Shown here: in pieces, positions 17,354 through 26,538 of the stretch
Layout: the number at the start of each line of letters is the position of its first letter
How positions within the stretch are numbered: position 1 is the stretch's first letter
Assembly: GCA_900545705.1 (NCBI GenBank)
Contig: URAK01000001.1
Span: 124,001-188,000 of the forward strand
Reading direction: 5' to 3'
DNA from: an uncultured Opitutales bacterium
GTDB lineage: Bacteria; Verrucomicrobiota; Verrucomicrobiia; Opitutales; Intestinicryptomonadaceae
Length of the DNA: 64,000 bases
Made by a program: the position numbers and the translations under genes
The notes under the pieces: model-generated
What the model was told of the DNA's origin: nothing
What the model saw: the letters and a program-made list of their open reading frames with translations, nothing else
The model's database searches: none

Positions 17354-17884
17354 TCAAAAGGGGGGTATTAAACGCTTTTTAAAAGCGGATACGTCTGTGC
17401 GGGCTTCAAAAATTTTAAATATTTCAGCGCAGACGGCGGCGTCTTCAAAAGCGTCGTGGTGTCTAAATGAATTAAGCCCGAATTTTTCCGCAAGCTCGTT
17501 GAGGCGGTTTCCGCCCATGCCAAAAAGTCTTCGGCTTATGGCGAGCGTGCAAATATAGTCGAATTCGGAGGCGTCCGGCGGGCGAAACTCCGCGAGCGCG
17601 GCGCGCAGGCATGACATATCAAACGGGGCGTTGTGCGCAACGACATTGTCCGATAGAAAAGGCTTAATTTCCTTCCAAACTCTGGGGAAGGTCGGGGCGG
17701 ACTCGACATCCTCGGGGGTAATACCGTGGACATTTACGCAACGCCAATCGAAATATGTCTCGGGATTTATAAGTGTGTTGTATTCCGCAACCGTCTTGCC
17801 GTTTTCGACTCGCACGAGGCCCACGGCGCAAACGGAGGCTCTGGCGCAGTTGGCTGTTTCAAAATCTATGGCTGTGAAATTCAT
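17354..17884 (-). CDS. DnaQ-like DEDDh 3'-5' exonuclease
   Basis: The 176-residue protein resembles the epsilon (proofreading) subunit of DNA polymerase III and related stand-alone exonucleases. DFETA near the N-terminus gives the first Asp and Glu, HNAPFDMSCL gives the next Asp, and HHDAFEDA gives the final His and Asp, so all DEDDh residues are present. NVHGITPEDVESAP is a common family element. ATG 17884 is chosen because the fold starts at once (MNFTAIDFETA); an in-frame GTG at 17905 would add seven residues. It is probably a repair or RNA-processing exonuclease rather than the replicative epsilon, but that is uncertain. Confidence 0.85.
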   Translation of the reverse strand: MNFTAIDFETANCARASVCAVGLVRVENGKTVAEYNTLINPETYFDWRCVNVHGITPEDVESAPTFPRVWKEIKPFLSDNVVAHNAPFDMSCLRAALAEFRPPDASEFDYICTLAISRRLFGMGGNRLNELAEKFGLNSFRHHDAFEDAAVCAEIFKIFEARTDVSAFKKRLIPPF

Positions 17885-18188
17885 TTTTTGATATGATTTT
17901 TCCACGAGGTGGATTGGTCAATAAATTTTTCTGCAACTTTTTCAAAATAGGGCCAGAAACGATGTTGGCGGAAGCGGCTATAAATTTTGTGGTTTTATCA
18001 TAAAAAATTTTTTTCGGTATGCTGATGTGAAGGCAGGTTGTTTTTATATTGGCGGTCGGAATGCATATTTCGCGGTTCTCCGCTTAAAATGGGGATAATT
18101 TTTATAAAATAAGGCTTGCAAAGCCTCTTAAAAATAGGAATATCGAAAAAATATTTTTATAAAAAATTAGTAAAACGCAAAAAAACAC
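17885..18188. other. Divergent AT-rich intergenic region
   Basis: This separates the exonuclease (minus) from rplM (plus). No gene or RNA family is recognised. The rplM promoter lies at its right end. Confidence 0.4.
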
Positions 18189-18216
18189 TTGACGAATGCG
18201 GTTCAAATTCTAAAGT
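18189..18216 (+). promoter_or_regulatory. Predicted promoter of rplM-rpsI
   Basis: TTGACG (18189-18194), a 16-base spacer and TAAAGT (18211-18216) lie 22 bases before the rplM ATG. The position suits a strongly expressed ribosomal-protein operon with a very short leader. Confidence 0.5.
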
Positions 18217-18237
18217 ACCATACTTTTCTTTACATAG

Positions 18238-18663
18238 ATGAAAACGACAATAGCAAAGAAAGACGAGCAGAAGCAGTGGTATGTGGTCGATGCGACCGAC
18301 CAAGTGCTGGGTCGTTTGGCGGTAAAAATCGCCAACGTACTCCGCGGACGCCATAAGCCTATTTATACGCCCAATATCGACTGCGGCGACCACGTAGTTG
18401 TAATCAACGCGGACAAAATTCGCGTGACAGGCAAAAAGGAAGACAAAAAGGAATACATGTTTTACAGCGGCTATGTAGGCGGCGAAAAATATGTGAAACT
18501 TTCCGAATTCCGCGCCCGCAGGCCCGAATATATTATCGAGGCGGCTGTCAAGGGAATGCTTCCCAAGAACAAGCTTGCGCGCGATATGTTCTTAAAACTG
18601 CATGTGTACGCCGGTGCCGAGCATCCGCACGCCGCGCAGCAACCCAAACCATTTAACTTCTAA
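18238..18663 (+). CDS. rplM: 50S ribosomal protein L13
   Basis: L13 is an early-assembling large-subunit protein. The 141-residue product has the family blocks WYVVDATDQVLGRLA, LRGRHKPIYTPNIDCGD, KMYFYSGY-like (here EYMFYSGYVGG), AVKGMLPKNKLAR and LHVYAGAEHPHAAQQP. Length and order are normal. The gene is followed after 8 bases by rpsI, the standard bacterial pairing. There is no Shine-Dalgarno sequence before ATG 18238. Confidence 0.98.
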   Translation: MKTTIAKKDEQKQWYVVDATDQVLGRLAVKIANVLRGRHKPIYTPNIDCGDHVVVINADKIRVTGKKEDKKEYMFYSGYVGGEKYVKLSEFRARRPEYIIEAAVKGMLPKNKLARDMFLKLHVYAGAEHPHAAQQPKPFNF

Positions 18664-18671
18664 TCCAAGAT

Positions 18672-19067
18672 ATGAGCGACAGCGAAATTTTCGTATCCGT
18701 GGGGCGCCGCAAGACATCTGTCGCGCGCGTTCGTCTCGGCAAGGGAACCGGCAAGATTCTCGTAAATGAAAAACCAATAACCGACTATTGCTATACTGAC
18801 CAGCTTCAGATGATAGCTATGCGTCCGCTCGTATGCACCGGCCTTCAGGATTCGGTTGACGCGAACATCGGCGTCAAGGGCGGCGGCCCCGTTGGGCAGG
18901 CAGGCGCGATAAGCCTCGGCATCGCCCGCGCGCTCGAAAAGATGGACGCGACTCTCAGGGCGGTCCTCAAAAAGGAAGGGCTCATGACCCGAGATCCGAG
19001 AGCCAAGGAACGTAAGAAGTCCGGTCAGCCCGGCGCGCGCAAGCGTTTCCAGTTCTCAAAACGTTAA
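18672..19067 (+). CDS. rpsI: 30S ribosomal protein S9
   Basis: The 131-residue protein starts with VGRRKTSVARVRL and has GGGPVGQAGAISLGIARAL and the C-terminal RDPRAKERKKSGQPGARKRFQFSKR region. That basic tail reaches the P-site tRNA anticodon. The length is normal and the terminal Lys-Arg is intact. It forms an operon with rplM, ended by a terminator at 19096. Confidence 0.98.
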   Translation: MSDSEIFVSVGRRKTSVARVRLGKGTGKILVNEKPITDYCYTDQLQMIAMRPLVCTGLQDSVDANIGVKGGGPVGQAGAISLGIARALEKMDATLRAVLKKEGLMTRDPRAKERKKSGQPGARKRFQFSKR

Positions 19068-19095
19068 TCGTTTTTCGGATACATTTTCCCACTGG

Positions 19096-19129
19096 AGCCC
19101 TTCCGCGAATGCGGAGGGGCTTTTGTGTT
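19096..19129 (+). terminator. Rho-independent terminator after rpsI
   Basis: AGCCCTTCCGC and GCGGAGGGGCT form an 11-bp stem with one wobble pair around GAAT, followed by TTTGTGTTT. Confidence 0.85.
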
Positions 19130-19584
19130 TTGCCGGGGGTGGTTGCATTTTTGGCGGGCTGGCTCAAGGCGAAAACAGAGTTCTTTGCGATAGGTTGCGC
19201 TGAAGTCCGACTCTTTTTGCGGATTCGAAAAATAAAGCGGATTCCGATTGCCGGTGTTGCGGAGTGCGGAATGCCACATTCCCCGACCTTTTTGGCGGTT
19301 TTGGCAAAAGTGTAGCCAAGCTATTTAAAATTGGCGTCTTTCACCAAAAAAATTAAAAAGTTTTCCATGGCGCGTACTCCATTCTGCTGGACGCTTCTTG
19401 GATTGGGGGCCGAGGAAGACTGGAAAATAAAGAATTTCGATAATAAATATCGCTGCTGCGGAGGACATTCTGCCTAAAAATTTGGGGAGTTGTACCGCAG
19501 ATTTTGGCGCAAAAAATAAAAAACGCCGCGCGTATGCGCGGAACTTTAAAAAAAGGGCGGCTTTTGCCGTTAAAAAAATAAAAT
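19130..19584. other. Intergenic stretch upstream of the arg operon
   Basis: I see no gene, recognised riboswitch or clear ArgR-type operator here. It should contain the argC promoter, but no convincing -35/-10 pair stands out. Confidence 0.4.
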
Positions 19585-20616
19585 ATGTCTAAAATCAAGG
19601 CAGGAATAACAGGCGCCTCCGGATACGCCGGCGTCGAAATAGTAAAATTGCTTGCCCGCCATCCCAATGTGGAGCTGGCGTGCGTGACTTCGCGAAGCCT
19701 CGCGGGGACGAAAGTTGCGGACTCTATGCCCGCGCTGCGCCATCTGCTCCCGGAGGGCATGGAATTTTCGCCGTCCTCTCCGGAGGAGCAGGCAAAGATG
19801 GATATAGACGTTTGGTTTTTGGCGCTTCCGCACGGAGCCGCCGCTGAATACGCTAAGGCCCTTGTCGAAGCGGGGAAAACAGTAATCGACCTCTCCGCCG
19901 ACTTCCGCCTGCATTCACTCGACATATACCGCGAATATTATAAGGAAGACCACAAGGCGCCGGAACTTTTAAAGCTCGGCAAATATGTGATTCCCGAGCT
20001 CTTCCCGGTGTCGAAATCCGACAGGCTCATCGCCTGCGCCGGCTGCTACCCGACGAGCATTCTCGTGCCGCTTTTGCCGCTTATGCGCGAAGGCGCGGTC
20101 GGTAAAAAGCACATAGTGATAGATTCGTACAGCGGTGTTTCCGGGGCCGGAAAGAAATCGGATTTGGCGTACGCCTACTGCGAAAGAAACGAGAGCGCGA
20201 AGGCCTATGGACTGCCGAAGCACCGCCATCTGTCGGAAATTGAGGAGGAGCTTTCGATTGCGGCGAAAGAAACCATTGTAGTGCAGTTCAATCCGCATCT
20301 CGCGCCGATGACACGCGGAATATCGACGACTATTACGCTCCCTGCGGTCGGCGAGGGCGTTGAAAATATATACGCGATATGGAATCGCACCTACGCGGGC
20401 AAGCCGTTCGTAAAAATTCTCCCCAGCGGCTCGTATCCCGACACTTTGCACGTATGCGGCACAAACCGCTGCGACATCTCGGCGGTCTACGACCCTCGCA
20501 CCAAGAACATAGTAATATGCTCCGTTATAGACAACATTGTAAAAGGCGCGAGCGGCCAGGCAGTTCAGATAATGAATTTGATTTTCGGCTTTGACGAAAC
20601 GGCGGGACTTCTCTAA
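19585..20616 (+). CDS. argC: N-acetyl-gamma-glutamyl-phosphate reductase
   Basis: ArgC reduces N-acetylglutamyl phosphate with NADPH in step 3 of arginine synthesis. In the 343-residue product the nucleotide-binding GASGYAG is at 10-16, and the catalytic cysteine is Cys154 in CAGCYPTS. SGVSGAGKKSDL and the substrate-binding NPHLAPMTRGI also match. It is the first gene of a compact operon argC-argJ-argB-argD-argF with gaps of 4-23 bases. A stretch of A/T precedes ATG 19585 with no Shine-Dalgarno sequence. Confidence 0.97.
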   Translation: MSKIKAGITGASGYAGVEIVKLLARHPNVELACVTSRSLAGTKVADSMPALRHLLPEGMEFSPSSPEEQAKMDIDVWFLALPHGAAAEYAKALVEAGKTVIDLSADFRLHSLDIYREYYKEDHKAPELLKLGKYVIPELFPVSKSDRLIACAGCYPTSILVPLLPLMREGAVGKKHIVIDSYSGVSGAGKKSDLAYAYCERNESAKAYGLPKHRHLSEIEEELSIAAKETIVVQFNPHLAPMTRGISTTITLPAVGEGVENIYAIWNRTYAGKPFVKILPSGSYPDTLHVCGTNRCDISAVYDPRTKNIVICSVIDNIVKGASGQAVQIMNLIFGFDETAGLL

Positions 20617-20639
20617 CATAGGAATTTTTATTTACGGCA

Positions 20640-21878
20640 ATGGAAAAAACATTCGATATTACCGTCCGCGAGGACGTCTCCGGACTCGGGCTTGTAAAGG
20701 GATTTAAGGTTGGCGCGGCCGCGTGCGACATCAGAAACAAGGACGATTTTACGCGCCTTGACTTGGCGCTTGTCGTATCGGAAACCCCGGCTGACGCAGC
20801 GGGCGTGTTTACGACAAACGACGTGAAGGCTTCGCCCGTATTGCTCGATATGTCGAGGCTTGAAGCATCGCCCAAAATGCGCGCGATAGTTGCCAACAGC
20901 GGAAACGCCAACGCCTGCACCGGAACGCGCGGCGACGCCGACGCCGACAAAATGTGCGAGCTCGCAGCTGCCGCCGCAGGAGTGCGCAAAGAGGAGGTTT
21001 TAGTTTGCTCGACTGGAAGAATCGGCGAATTTATGCCCATGGAAAAAATCGCCAAAGGAATAGAAACGGCAGCGGCTTCGCTCTCAAATTCCGACGAAAA
21101 TTCAATCGCCGCAAGCCGCGCGATAATGACTTCCGACACGCGCCCAAAAACGGTACTCGCGTCTGTCGAATTTGGCGGCGAAAAGATAACTGTCGCTGGA
21201 ATGGCAAAGGGCGCTGGAATGATAGAGCCTAATATGGCAACGATGCTCGCCTTTATAGTTTCGGACGCGGCGGTCGAACAGAAATTGCTAAAAAAGCTCC
21301 TAAAAGAGTGCGCCGACAAGACTTTCAATAGAATGACGGTCGACGGCGACATGAGCACCAACGACACTGTGCTCTGCCTATGCAACGGCGCAGGGGGTGT
21401 TGAAGTGTCGGAGTCCAATCCGGAGGCTTTGGCCGCGTTCAAGGCGGCGCTGCTTGAAGTGTCGAGGGCGCTCGCGCGCAAGATTGTAGGCGACGGCGAA
21501 AAAATTACGAAGGTTGTGGAGGTCAAAGTCAAGGGCGCGCGCGACTTGGCGCAGGCGGAAAAAATCTGCCGCGCAATTGGCAACTCTCTGCTCGTAAAAT
21601 CTTCGTGGTTTGGCGAGGACCCGAACTGGGGAAGGTTGACAGACGCCGCGGGCTATGCGCGCACGGGGCTTGAATATTACAAGATAGACCTCGACTACGA
21701 CGGCGTTGCGGTGCTCGTCAAGGGGCAGCCCGTCGCCGAAAACAAGCCGCTCTGGAAGAAAATTGTCTCCCAAAAAACTTTTACCATAAATATGAACCTC
21801 AATCTCGGCGACGCCGAAGAATCAATTCTCGCCGCCGACCTTACTGAGGGATACGTCAACTTCAATAAGGGCGAATAG
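20640..21878 (+). CDS. argJ: Bifunctional glutamate N-acetyltransferase/amino-acid acetyltransferase ArgJ
   Basis: ArgJ moves the acetyl group from N-acetylornithine to glutamate, so the pathway recycles acetyl groups; many forms also make acetylglutamate from acetyl-CoA. The 412-residue precursor self-cleaves before Thr201 in KGAGMIEPNMATML, leaving Thr as nucleophile. The oxyanion-hole motif CSTGRIGE lies at about 123-130, and the C-terminal DLTEGYVNFN segment is present. Its presence together with argF explains why no argA or argE is needed here. Whether it can also use acetyl-CoA cannot be decided from sequence. Confidence 0.96.
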   Translation: MEKTFDITVREDVSGLGLVKGFKVGAAACDIRNKDDFTRLDLALVVSETPADAAGVFTTNDVKASPVLLDMSRLEASPKMRAIVANSGNANACTGTRGDADADKMCELAAAAAGVRKEEVLVCSTGRIGEFMPMEKIAKGIETAAASLSNSDENSIAASRAIMTSDTRPKTVLASVEFGGEKITVAGMAKGAGMIEPNMATMLAFIVSDAAVEQKLLKKLLKECADKTFNRMTVDGDMSTNDTVLCLCNGAGGVEVSESNPEALAAFKAALLEVSRALARKIVGDGEKITKVVEVKVKGARDLAQAEKICRAIGNSLLVKSSWFGEDPNWGRLTDAAGYARTGLEYYKIDLDYDGVAVLVKGQPVAENKPLWKKIVSQKTFTINMNLNLGDAEESILAADLTEGYVNFNKGE

Positions 21879-21889
21879 CCCAATATGCA

Positions 21890-22786
21890 ATGCAGCAGGA
21901 TATTTCGGAAATATCGAAAAAGGCGGGAGTGCTCATAGAGGCGATCTCGTACATAAAGCGTTTTAGGGGGTCGGTTTTCGTCGTAAAATACGGCGGGGCG
22001 TTTATGGACGACCCAAACCCGCAGATACGCGCGTCGGTTGCAAACGACATCGCATTTTTGGCGACGGTCGGAATAAAGACTGTCGTTGTCCACGGGGGCG
22101 GAAAGGCGATAAACCGCGCGATGGCGGCCGCTGGATTGAAGCCTGAATTCCGCAACGGAATGCGCGTCACAGACGAAAAGACCGTCTCGATAGTCGAGGA
22201 CGTATTAAACAATTCCGTAAATGGCGAGATTGTCGATTTGCTGAGGGCGGGCGGCTGCGAGCCGATTTCTATTAAGGGCAATGAAGTCCTAAAATGCAAA
22301 AAGCTCGTTCCGAAATCGCCGGAAGGAGAGGACGTTGATATCGGGTATGTCGGCGTGATAGACTCCGTCGATGCGGCTCCCATAGAGAAGGTTCTCGACG
22401 AAGGAATGACGCCAGTGATATCGCCGATAGCAATAGGCGAAGACTCCCACGCGTACAATACGAATGCGGACGTTGCGGCGGCGGCGGTTGCGAAGGCTCT
22501 GAAAGCCCGCAGGCTCGTATTTCTGTGCGACGTCCCCGGGCTGATGCGCGACCCGAAAGACCGCTCTACGCTAATATCGCACCTGAAAGTTTCCGAGGTT
22601 CCAGCGTTGGAGGCCTCCGGGGTAATAGGTGGCGGAATGATGCCGAAGGTCGATAGCGGCGTGGACGCCATAAAAAACGGAGTCAGGCGCGTGCACTTTG
22701 TCGACGGCTATCTGCCGCACAGCATTCTCTTAGAAATATTCACCGACACAGGCATTGGAACGGAAATTGTCACCGACGCCGAATAA
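21890..22786 (+). CDS. argB: Acetylglutamate kinase
   Basis: ArgB phosphorylates N-acetylglutamate, the second and usually controlling step. The 298-residue product has KYGGAFMD for phosphate binding, VVHGGGKAINRAM, the N-acetylglutamate-binding RNGMRVTDE region, YNTNADVAAAAVAKAL, and FLCDVPGLMRD followed by GGGMMPKV. An N-terminal helix of about 25 residues (QQDISEISKKAGVL) precedes the core; in other species such a helix goes with hexamer formation and arginine feedback inhibition, so feedback control is plausible. ATG 21890 lies 11 bases after the argJ stop. Confidence 0.96.
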   Translation: MQQDISEISKKAGVLIEAISYIKRFRGSVFVVKYGGAFMDDPNPQIRASVANDIAFLATVGIKTVVVHGGGKAINRAMAAAGLKPEFRNGMRVTDEKTVSIVEDVLNNSVNGEIVDLLRAGGCEPISIKGNEVLKCKKLVPKSPEGEDVDIGYVGVIDSVDAAPIEKVLDEGMTPVISPIAIGEDSHAYNTNADVAAAAVAKALKARRLVFLCDVPGLMRDPKDRSTLISHLKVSEVPALEASGVIGGGMMPKVDSGVDAIKNGVRRVHFVDGYLPHSILLEIFTDTGIGTEIVTDAE

Positions 22787-22802
22787 CTATTTGCAGACAA
22801 TC

Positions 22803-23999
22803 ATGACCACCGCAGAAAAATATAAAAAATACACGATACCCATGTTCGGGGACAGGCAGTTTGAAGTCGTCTCCGGAAAGGGCTGCGCCATTACGGACTC
22901 CGACGGGAAAAAATATCTCGACTTTGGGGCGGGCATAGCCGTCAATTCGCTCGGACATGCGAACAAGCGCTGGGCGGATGCCGTTGCGCGCCAGGCAAAC
23001 ACTCTCGCGCATTGCAGCAATTTGTATCTGACGAAACCGCATGCGGATTTGGCTGAAAAGCTCGTGGGGCTAATCGGAAAGGGAAAAGTGTTTTTCTGCA
23101 ATTCCGGAACGGAAGCCAACGAGGCTCTCTTAAAGGCTGCGCGGCTTTATGGGGTGAAAGTCTCCGGGAAAGAAGGGGTAAAATATAGGGTTGTGACGGC
23201 TCTGGATTGTTTCCACGGGCGCACGCTTGGGTCTGTCGCGGCGACTGCCCAGCATAAAATTCAGCACAATTTTTCTCCGCTCTTGCAGGGATTTTCGTAC
23301 GCGAAGTTCAACGATATCGAATCTTTTGCAAAGCAGATGGGCGACGATGTCGCGGCGGTTCTCGTAGAGCCCGTGCAGGGCGAAAGCGGCGTGACGCCCG
23401 CGACGCGCGAATTCCTAAAAGGGTTAAAAGAGCTTTGCAAAAAGCACAACGCCCTTTTGTTCTTCGACGAGATACAGTGCGGGGCCGGCAGGAGCGGAAA
23501 ATTTTTGGCATGCCAGCGCTACGGTGTAAAGCCCGACGGAGTGTCGATGGCGAAGGGAATTGCGGGCGGCTTCCCAATGGGGGCTATATGGCTCGACTCC
23601 AAGTGCTGCGACATATTCACTCCCGGCTCCCACGGTACAACTTTCGGCGGAAATCCCCTCGCGTGCGCGGCGGCTTTGGCAACTTTGGAAGAGTTTGAAA
23701 AGCGCGGCCTCGTGGAAAATGCGCGCAAAATGGGTGAATTGCTTGCCAAGGGGCTCGAAAAGCTCGCAAAAAAATATCCGGACAAAATCGCAACGACCCG
23801 CGGTTTGGGGCTAATGCGCGCGGTAGTTTTCCAGCCGCAATACGTCAACTCGCAGGTTTGTGTAAAGCTGCGCGAGAACGGACTGATTCTGATACCCGCG
23901 GGCGCGAATGCCTTGCGCCTGCTTCCTCCGCTCGTAGTAAAGCCCGCCGAAATAGAAAAGGCACTCAAAATATTAGATAAAACAATATCGGAACTTTAA
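22803..23999 (+). CDS. argD: Acetylornithine aminotransferase
   Basis: This PLP enzyme transfers an amino group from glutamate to acetylglutamate semialdehyde. ATG 22803 (MTTAEKYKKY) is preferred, 16 bases after the argB stop; an in-frame upstream codon at 22755 would overlap argB. The 398-residue product has FCNSGTEANEALLKAAR for phosphate binding, DCFHGRT, FDEIQCGAGRSG and the PLP lysine in SMAKGIAGGFPMGA. Position in the operon supports the arginine role, though such enzymes often also serve lysine synthesis. Confidence 0.94.
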   Translation: MTTAEKYKKYTIPMFGDRQFEVVSGKGCAITDSDGKKYLDFGAGIAVNSLGHANKRWADAVARQANTLAHCSNLYLTKPHADLAEKLVGLIGKGKVFFCNSGTEANEALLKAARLYGVKVSGKEGVKYRVVTALDCFHGRTLGSVAATAQHKIQHNFSPLLQGFSYAKFNDIESFAKQMGDDVAAVLVEPVQGESGVTPATREFLKGLKELCKKHNALLFFDEIQCGAGRSGKFLACQRYGVKPDGVSMAKGIAGGFPMGAIWLDSKCCDIFTPGSHGTTFGGNPLACAAALATLEEFEKRGLVENARKMGELLAKGLEKLAKKYPDKIATTRGLGLMRAVVFQPQYVNSQVCVKLRENGLILIPAGANALRLLPPLVVKPAEIEKALKILDKTISEL

Positions 24000-24003
24000 A
24001 GAA

Positions 24004-24957
24004 ATGGTGAGATCGTTTTTAAGAGATACGGACTTGACTCCCGCCGAGGCGGCGGAAGTGTTTGAATTGGCGCACCGCTACAAGAAATTGCGCCCGGCGG
24101 GCGTGCTCGACGTATTGCGCGGGCAGAGCTGGGGGCTTGTGTTCTTCAAAAAGAGCACTCGCACGCGCCTGTCATTCGAAGCCGGAATTTACGAACTTGG
24201 CGGCAATCCGATGGTATTGCAGGCGGACGACCTGCAAATATCGCGCGGCGAGACGGTCGAGGACACTGCGAAAATCTTTGGAAGGTTCTTGCACGGCATA
24301 GTAATAAGGACATTTGGACAGGATATGGTTGACTCGTTCGCGAAATATTCGGGGCTCCCCGTAATAAACGCGCTGACCGATTTGCTCCACCCCTGCCAGA
24401 GCTACACTGACATGTTCACAATGATAGAGCATTTTGGCAAGGGCTCGGAAAATCCGGAGTGCATACGCGGCAAAAAATTTGCGTTCTTTGGCGACACCGC
24501 ATGCAATATGGCGTATTCGCTTGCTTTGGCAGGCTCGATGTTCGGCGTGGAGGTAGTCCTCTGCGGGCCCGAAGAGTTCCGCCCGAAAGCCGAGCTCGAC
24601 GCGCTGTTCGACGCCGCCAATTTAAAGAAGAGCTATACTTTTACTTCCGATCCCCGCGAAGCGGCAAAGGGCGCCGACGTATTCTACACCGACGTCTGGG
24701 TGAGCATGGGCAAAGAGGACGAAAAGGCTGAGAGAATAAAGACGATGTCGCCCTATCAGGTGAACGAAAAACTCGTGGAGCTCGGCGCAAAGGATTCGAT
24801 ATTCATGCACTGCCTTCCCGCCCATGCAGGAGAGGAAGTTTCCGAGGGCGTGCTGCGCTCTGACAAGAGCATAGTATTCGACCAGGCCGAGAACCGCCTG
24901 CATGTCCAAAAGGCGATTGTGAGCTGGCTTGTCGGCAAAAACAGGCAGTCGCGCTAA
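24004..24957 (+). CDS. argF: Ornithine carbamoyltransferase
   Basis: ArgF makes citrulline from ornithine and carbamoyl phosphate. The 317-residue protein has STRTR at 51-55 (carbamoyl-phosphate binding), HPCQSYTDM, and the ornithine-loop motif HCLPAHAGEEVSEG. STRTR and HCLP argue against the acetyl- or succinyl-ornithine variants found in some Bacteroidota and Xanthomonas. It is the last gene of the operon, 4 bases after argD, and a terminator follows at 25009. Confidence 0.94.
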   Translation: MVRSFLRDTDLTPAEAAEVFELAHRYKKLRPAGVLDVLRGQSWGLVFFKKSTRTRLSFEAGIYELGGNPMVLQADDLQISRGETVEDTAKIFGRFLHGIVIRTFGQDMVDSFAKYSGLPVINALTDLLHPCQSYTDMFTMIEHFGKGSENPECIRGKKFAFFGDTACNMAYSLALAGSMFGVEVVLCGPEEFRPKAELDALFDAANLKKSYTFTSDPREAAKGADVFYTDVWVSMGKEDEKAERIKTMSPYQVNEKLVELGAKDSIFMHCLPAHAGEEVSEGVLRSDKSIVFDQAENRLHVQKAIVSWLVGKNRQSR

Positions 24958-25008
24958 CAGCGGCGGCTTTGCGCGGACCCTTTCAATAGGGACGAAATTT
25001 AGAACTGT

Positions 25009-25050
25009 GCGGCGCGTATGTGTTAAAGCTTACCGCCGCGCATTTTTTTT
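25009..25050 (+). terminator. Rho-independent terminator after the argCJBDF operon
   Basis: GCGGCG(c)GTA and TACCGCCGC pair with one bulged base around a loop of about 12 bases, followed by CA and eight T. The rest of the roughly 300-base gap before argG holds no gene I can support. Confidence 0.75.
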
Positions 25051-25265
25051 GCGCAGTTTTTCTAAAAAATCCGCGCGTAGGTTCGGGAGATTTTTAGGGT
25101 TCTCCCGAGAAAAATATGGAAAAATTCTGCATTCGCGCGGAAAACTTTTCTGCCGCAGCGAGAACGGCTAAAAAGCAATTTCAATATAATTGATAAAAAT
25201 AAAGCTTTTAATGCGCCTGAAAAAGGTTATGAATAAGATGATTTTTTTAACGGGAATCAATTAAA

Positions 25266-26525
25266 ATGAAAGTCGTATTAGCATATTCGGGAGGTCTCGA
25301 CACCTCCGTAATTGTAAAGTGGATAAAAGACCGCTTCAACGCCGAAGTGGTTACATTCGCCGCGAACGTCGGCCAGGGCGAGGAGCTTGAAGGGCTAGCC
25401 GAAAAGGCGAAGGCCACAGGAGCTTCCGCGCACTACACCGTGGATTTGCAGGACGAATTCGTTTCCGACTTCATCTTCCCGATGATACGCGCGAACGCGA
25501 TTTACGAAGGCCAATATTATCTCGGCACTTCAATTGCCCGCCCGCTCATCGCGAAGGCCCAGATTGAAATAGCCCGCAAGGAGGGCGCAACCCATGTAGC
25601 GCACGGCGCTACGGGCAAAGGCAACGACCAGTGCCGCTTTGAGATATCCTACGCCGCTCTGGCCCCGGATATTCAGGTAATCTCGCCGTGGAGAATAGAC
25701 GAGTTCCGCAAGGCCTTCCCCGGAAGAACCGAGATGATAAACTATTGCAAAGAGCACAACATCAACGTCCAGGCGTCGGTAAAAAAGCCGTATTCAATGG
25801 ACAGAAATATGCTCCATATTTCCTACGAAGCCGGCATTCTCGAAGACCCGTGGTTTGACCCGACCGTCCCCGAAAACAAAGACATGTTCAAGACAACAGT
25901 CTCCCCGGAGGACGCGCCCGACAAGCCCGTGTATCTCGAACTCACTTTTGAAAAAGGCGATTGCGTTGCAATAGACGGCAAAGCAATGAAACCCTCCGAC
26001 ATTCTGCGCACGCTCAATAAAATCGGCGGCGAGAACGGAATCGGCAGAGTTGACATAGTGGAAAACCGCTTTGTCGGAATGAAGAGCCGCGGCGTGTATG
26101 AAACCCCCGGCGGCACGATACTCGAATTCGCGCACCGCAACATGGAAACAATCACCATGGACAGGGAATTGATGCACTTGCGCGACACTCTCATACCCAA
26201 ATACTCCGAGCTAATCTACAACGGCTTCTGGTATGCCCCCGAACGCGAGGCGTTGCAGGCGTTTATCGACAAGAGCCAGGAGAAGGTAAGCGGCGTCGTA
26301 AGGGTGAAGCTCTACAAGGGCAACATAATCTGCGTTGGCAGAAAGAGCCCGTACAGCCTCTACGACGAAAATATCGCTTCGATGGAAGGCGTTAAGAGCG
26401 ACTACAACCAAGACGATGCAACGGGCTTTATCAAGTTGCAGTCCCTGCGCCTAAAAGAACGCGCGCGCAAGCAGGGCGTTCCCGCAGAGGCGTTCGCGAG
26501 AAAAACTAACCTCGTAAGAGAATAG
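25266..26525 (+). CDS. argG: Argininosuccinate synthase
   Basis: ArgG condenses citrulline and aspartate with ATP. The 419-residue product has the N-type PP-loop YSGGLDTS at about 7-14, LGTSIARPLIAK, HGATGKGNDQCRFE and SPWRIDEF, all family blocks. The C-terminal YSLYDENIASMEG is also typical. It has its own transcription unit after the 25009 terminator and is followed after 13 bases by ugd, with which it probably shares a message. argH, needed to finish the pathway, is not in the window. Confidence 0.97.
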   Translation: MKVVLAYSGGLDTSVIVKWIKDRFNAEVVTFAANVGQGEELEGLAEKAKATGASAHYTVDLQDEFVSDFIFPMIRANAIYEGQYYLGTSIARPLIAKAQIEIARKEGATHVAHGATGKGNDQCRFEISYAALAPDIQVISPWRIDEFRKAFPGRTEMINYCKEHNINVQASVKKPYSMDRNMLHISYEAGILEDPWFDPTVPENKDMFKTTVSPEDAPDKPVYLELTFEKGDCVAIDGKAMKPSDILRTLNKIGGENGIGRVDIVENRFVGMKSRGVYETPGGTILEFAHRNMETITMDRELMHLRDTLIPKYSELIYNGFWYAPEREALQAFIDKSQEKVSGVVRVKLYKGNIICVGRKSPYSLYDENIASMEGVKSDYNQDDATGFIKLQSLRLKERARKQGVPAEAFARKTNLVRE

Positions 26526-26538
26526 CGCTGTCCGCGTT

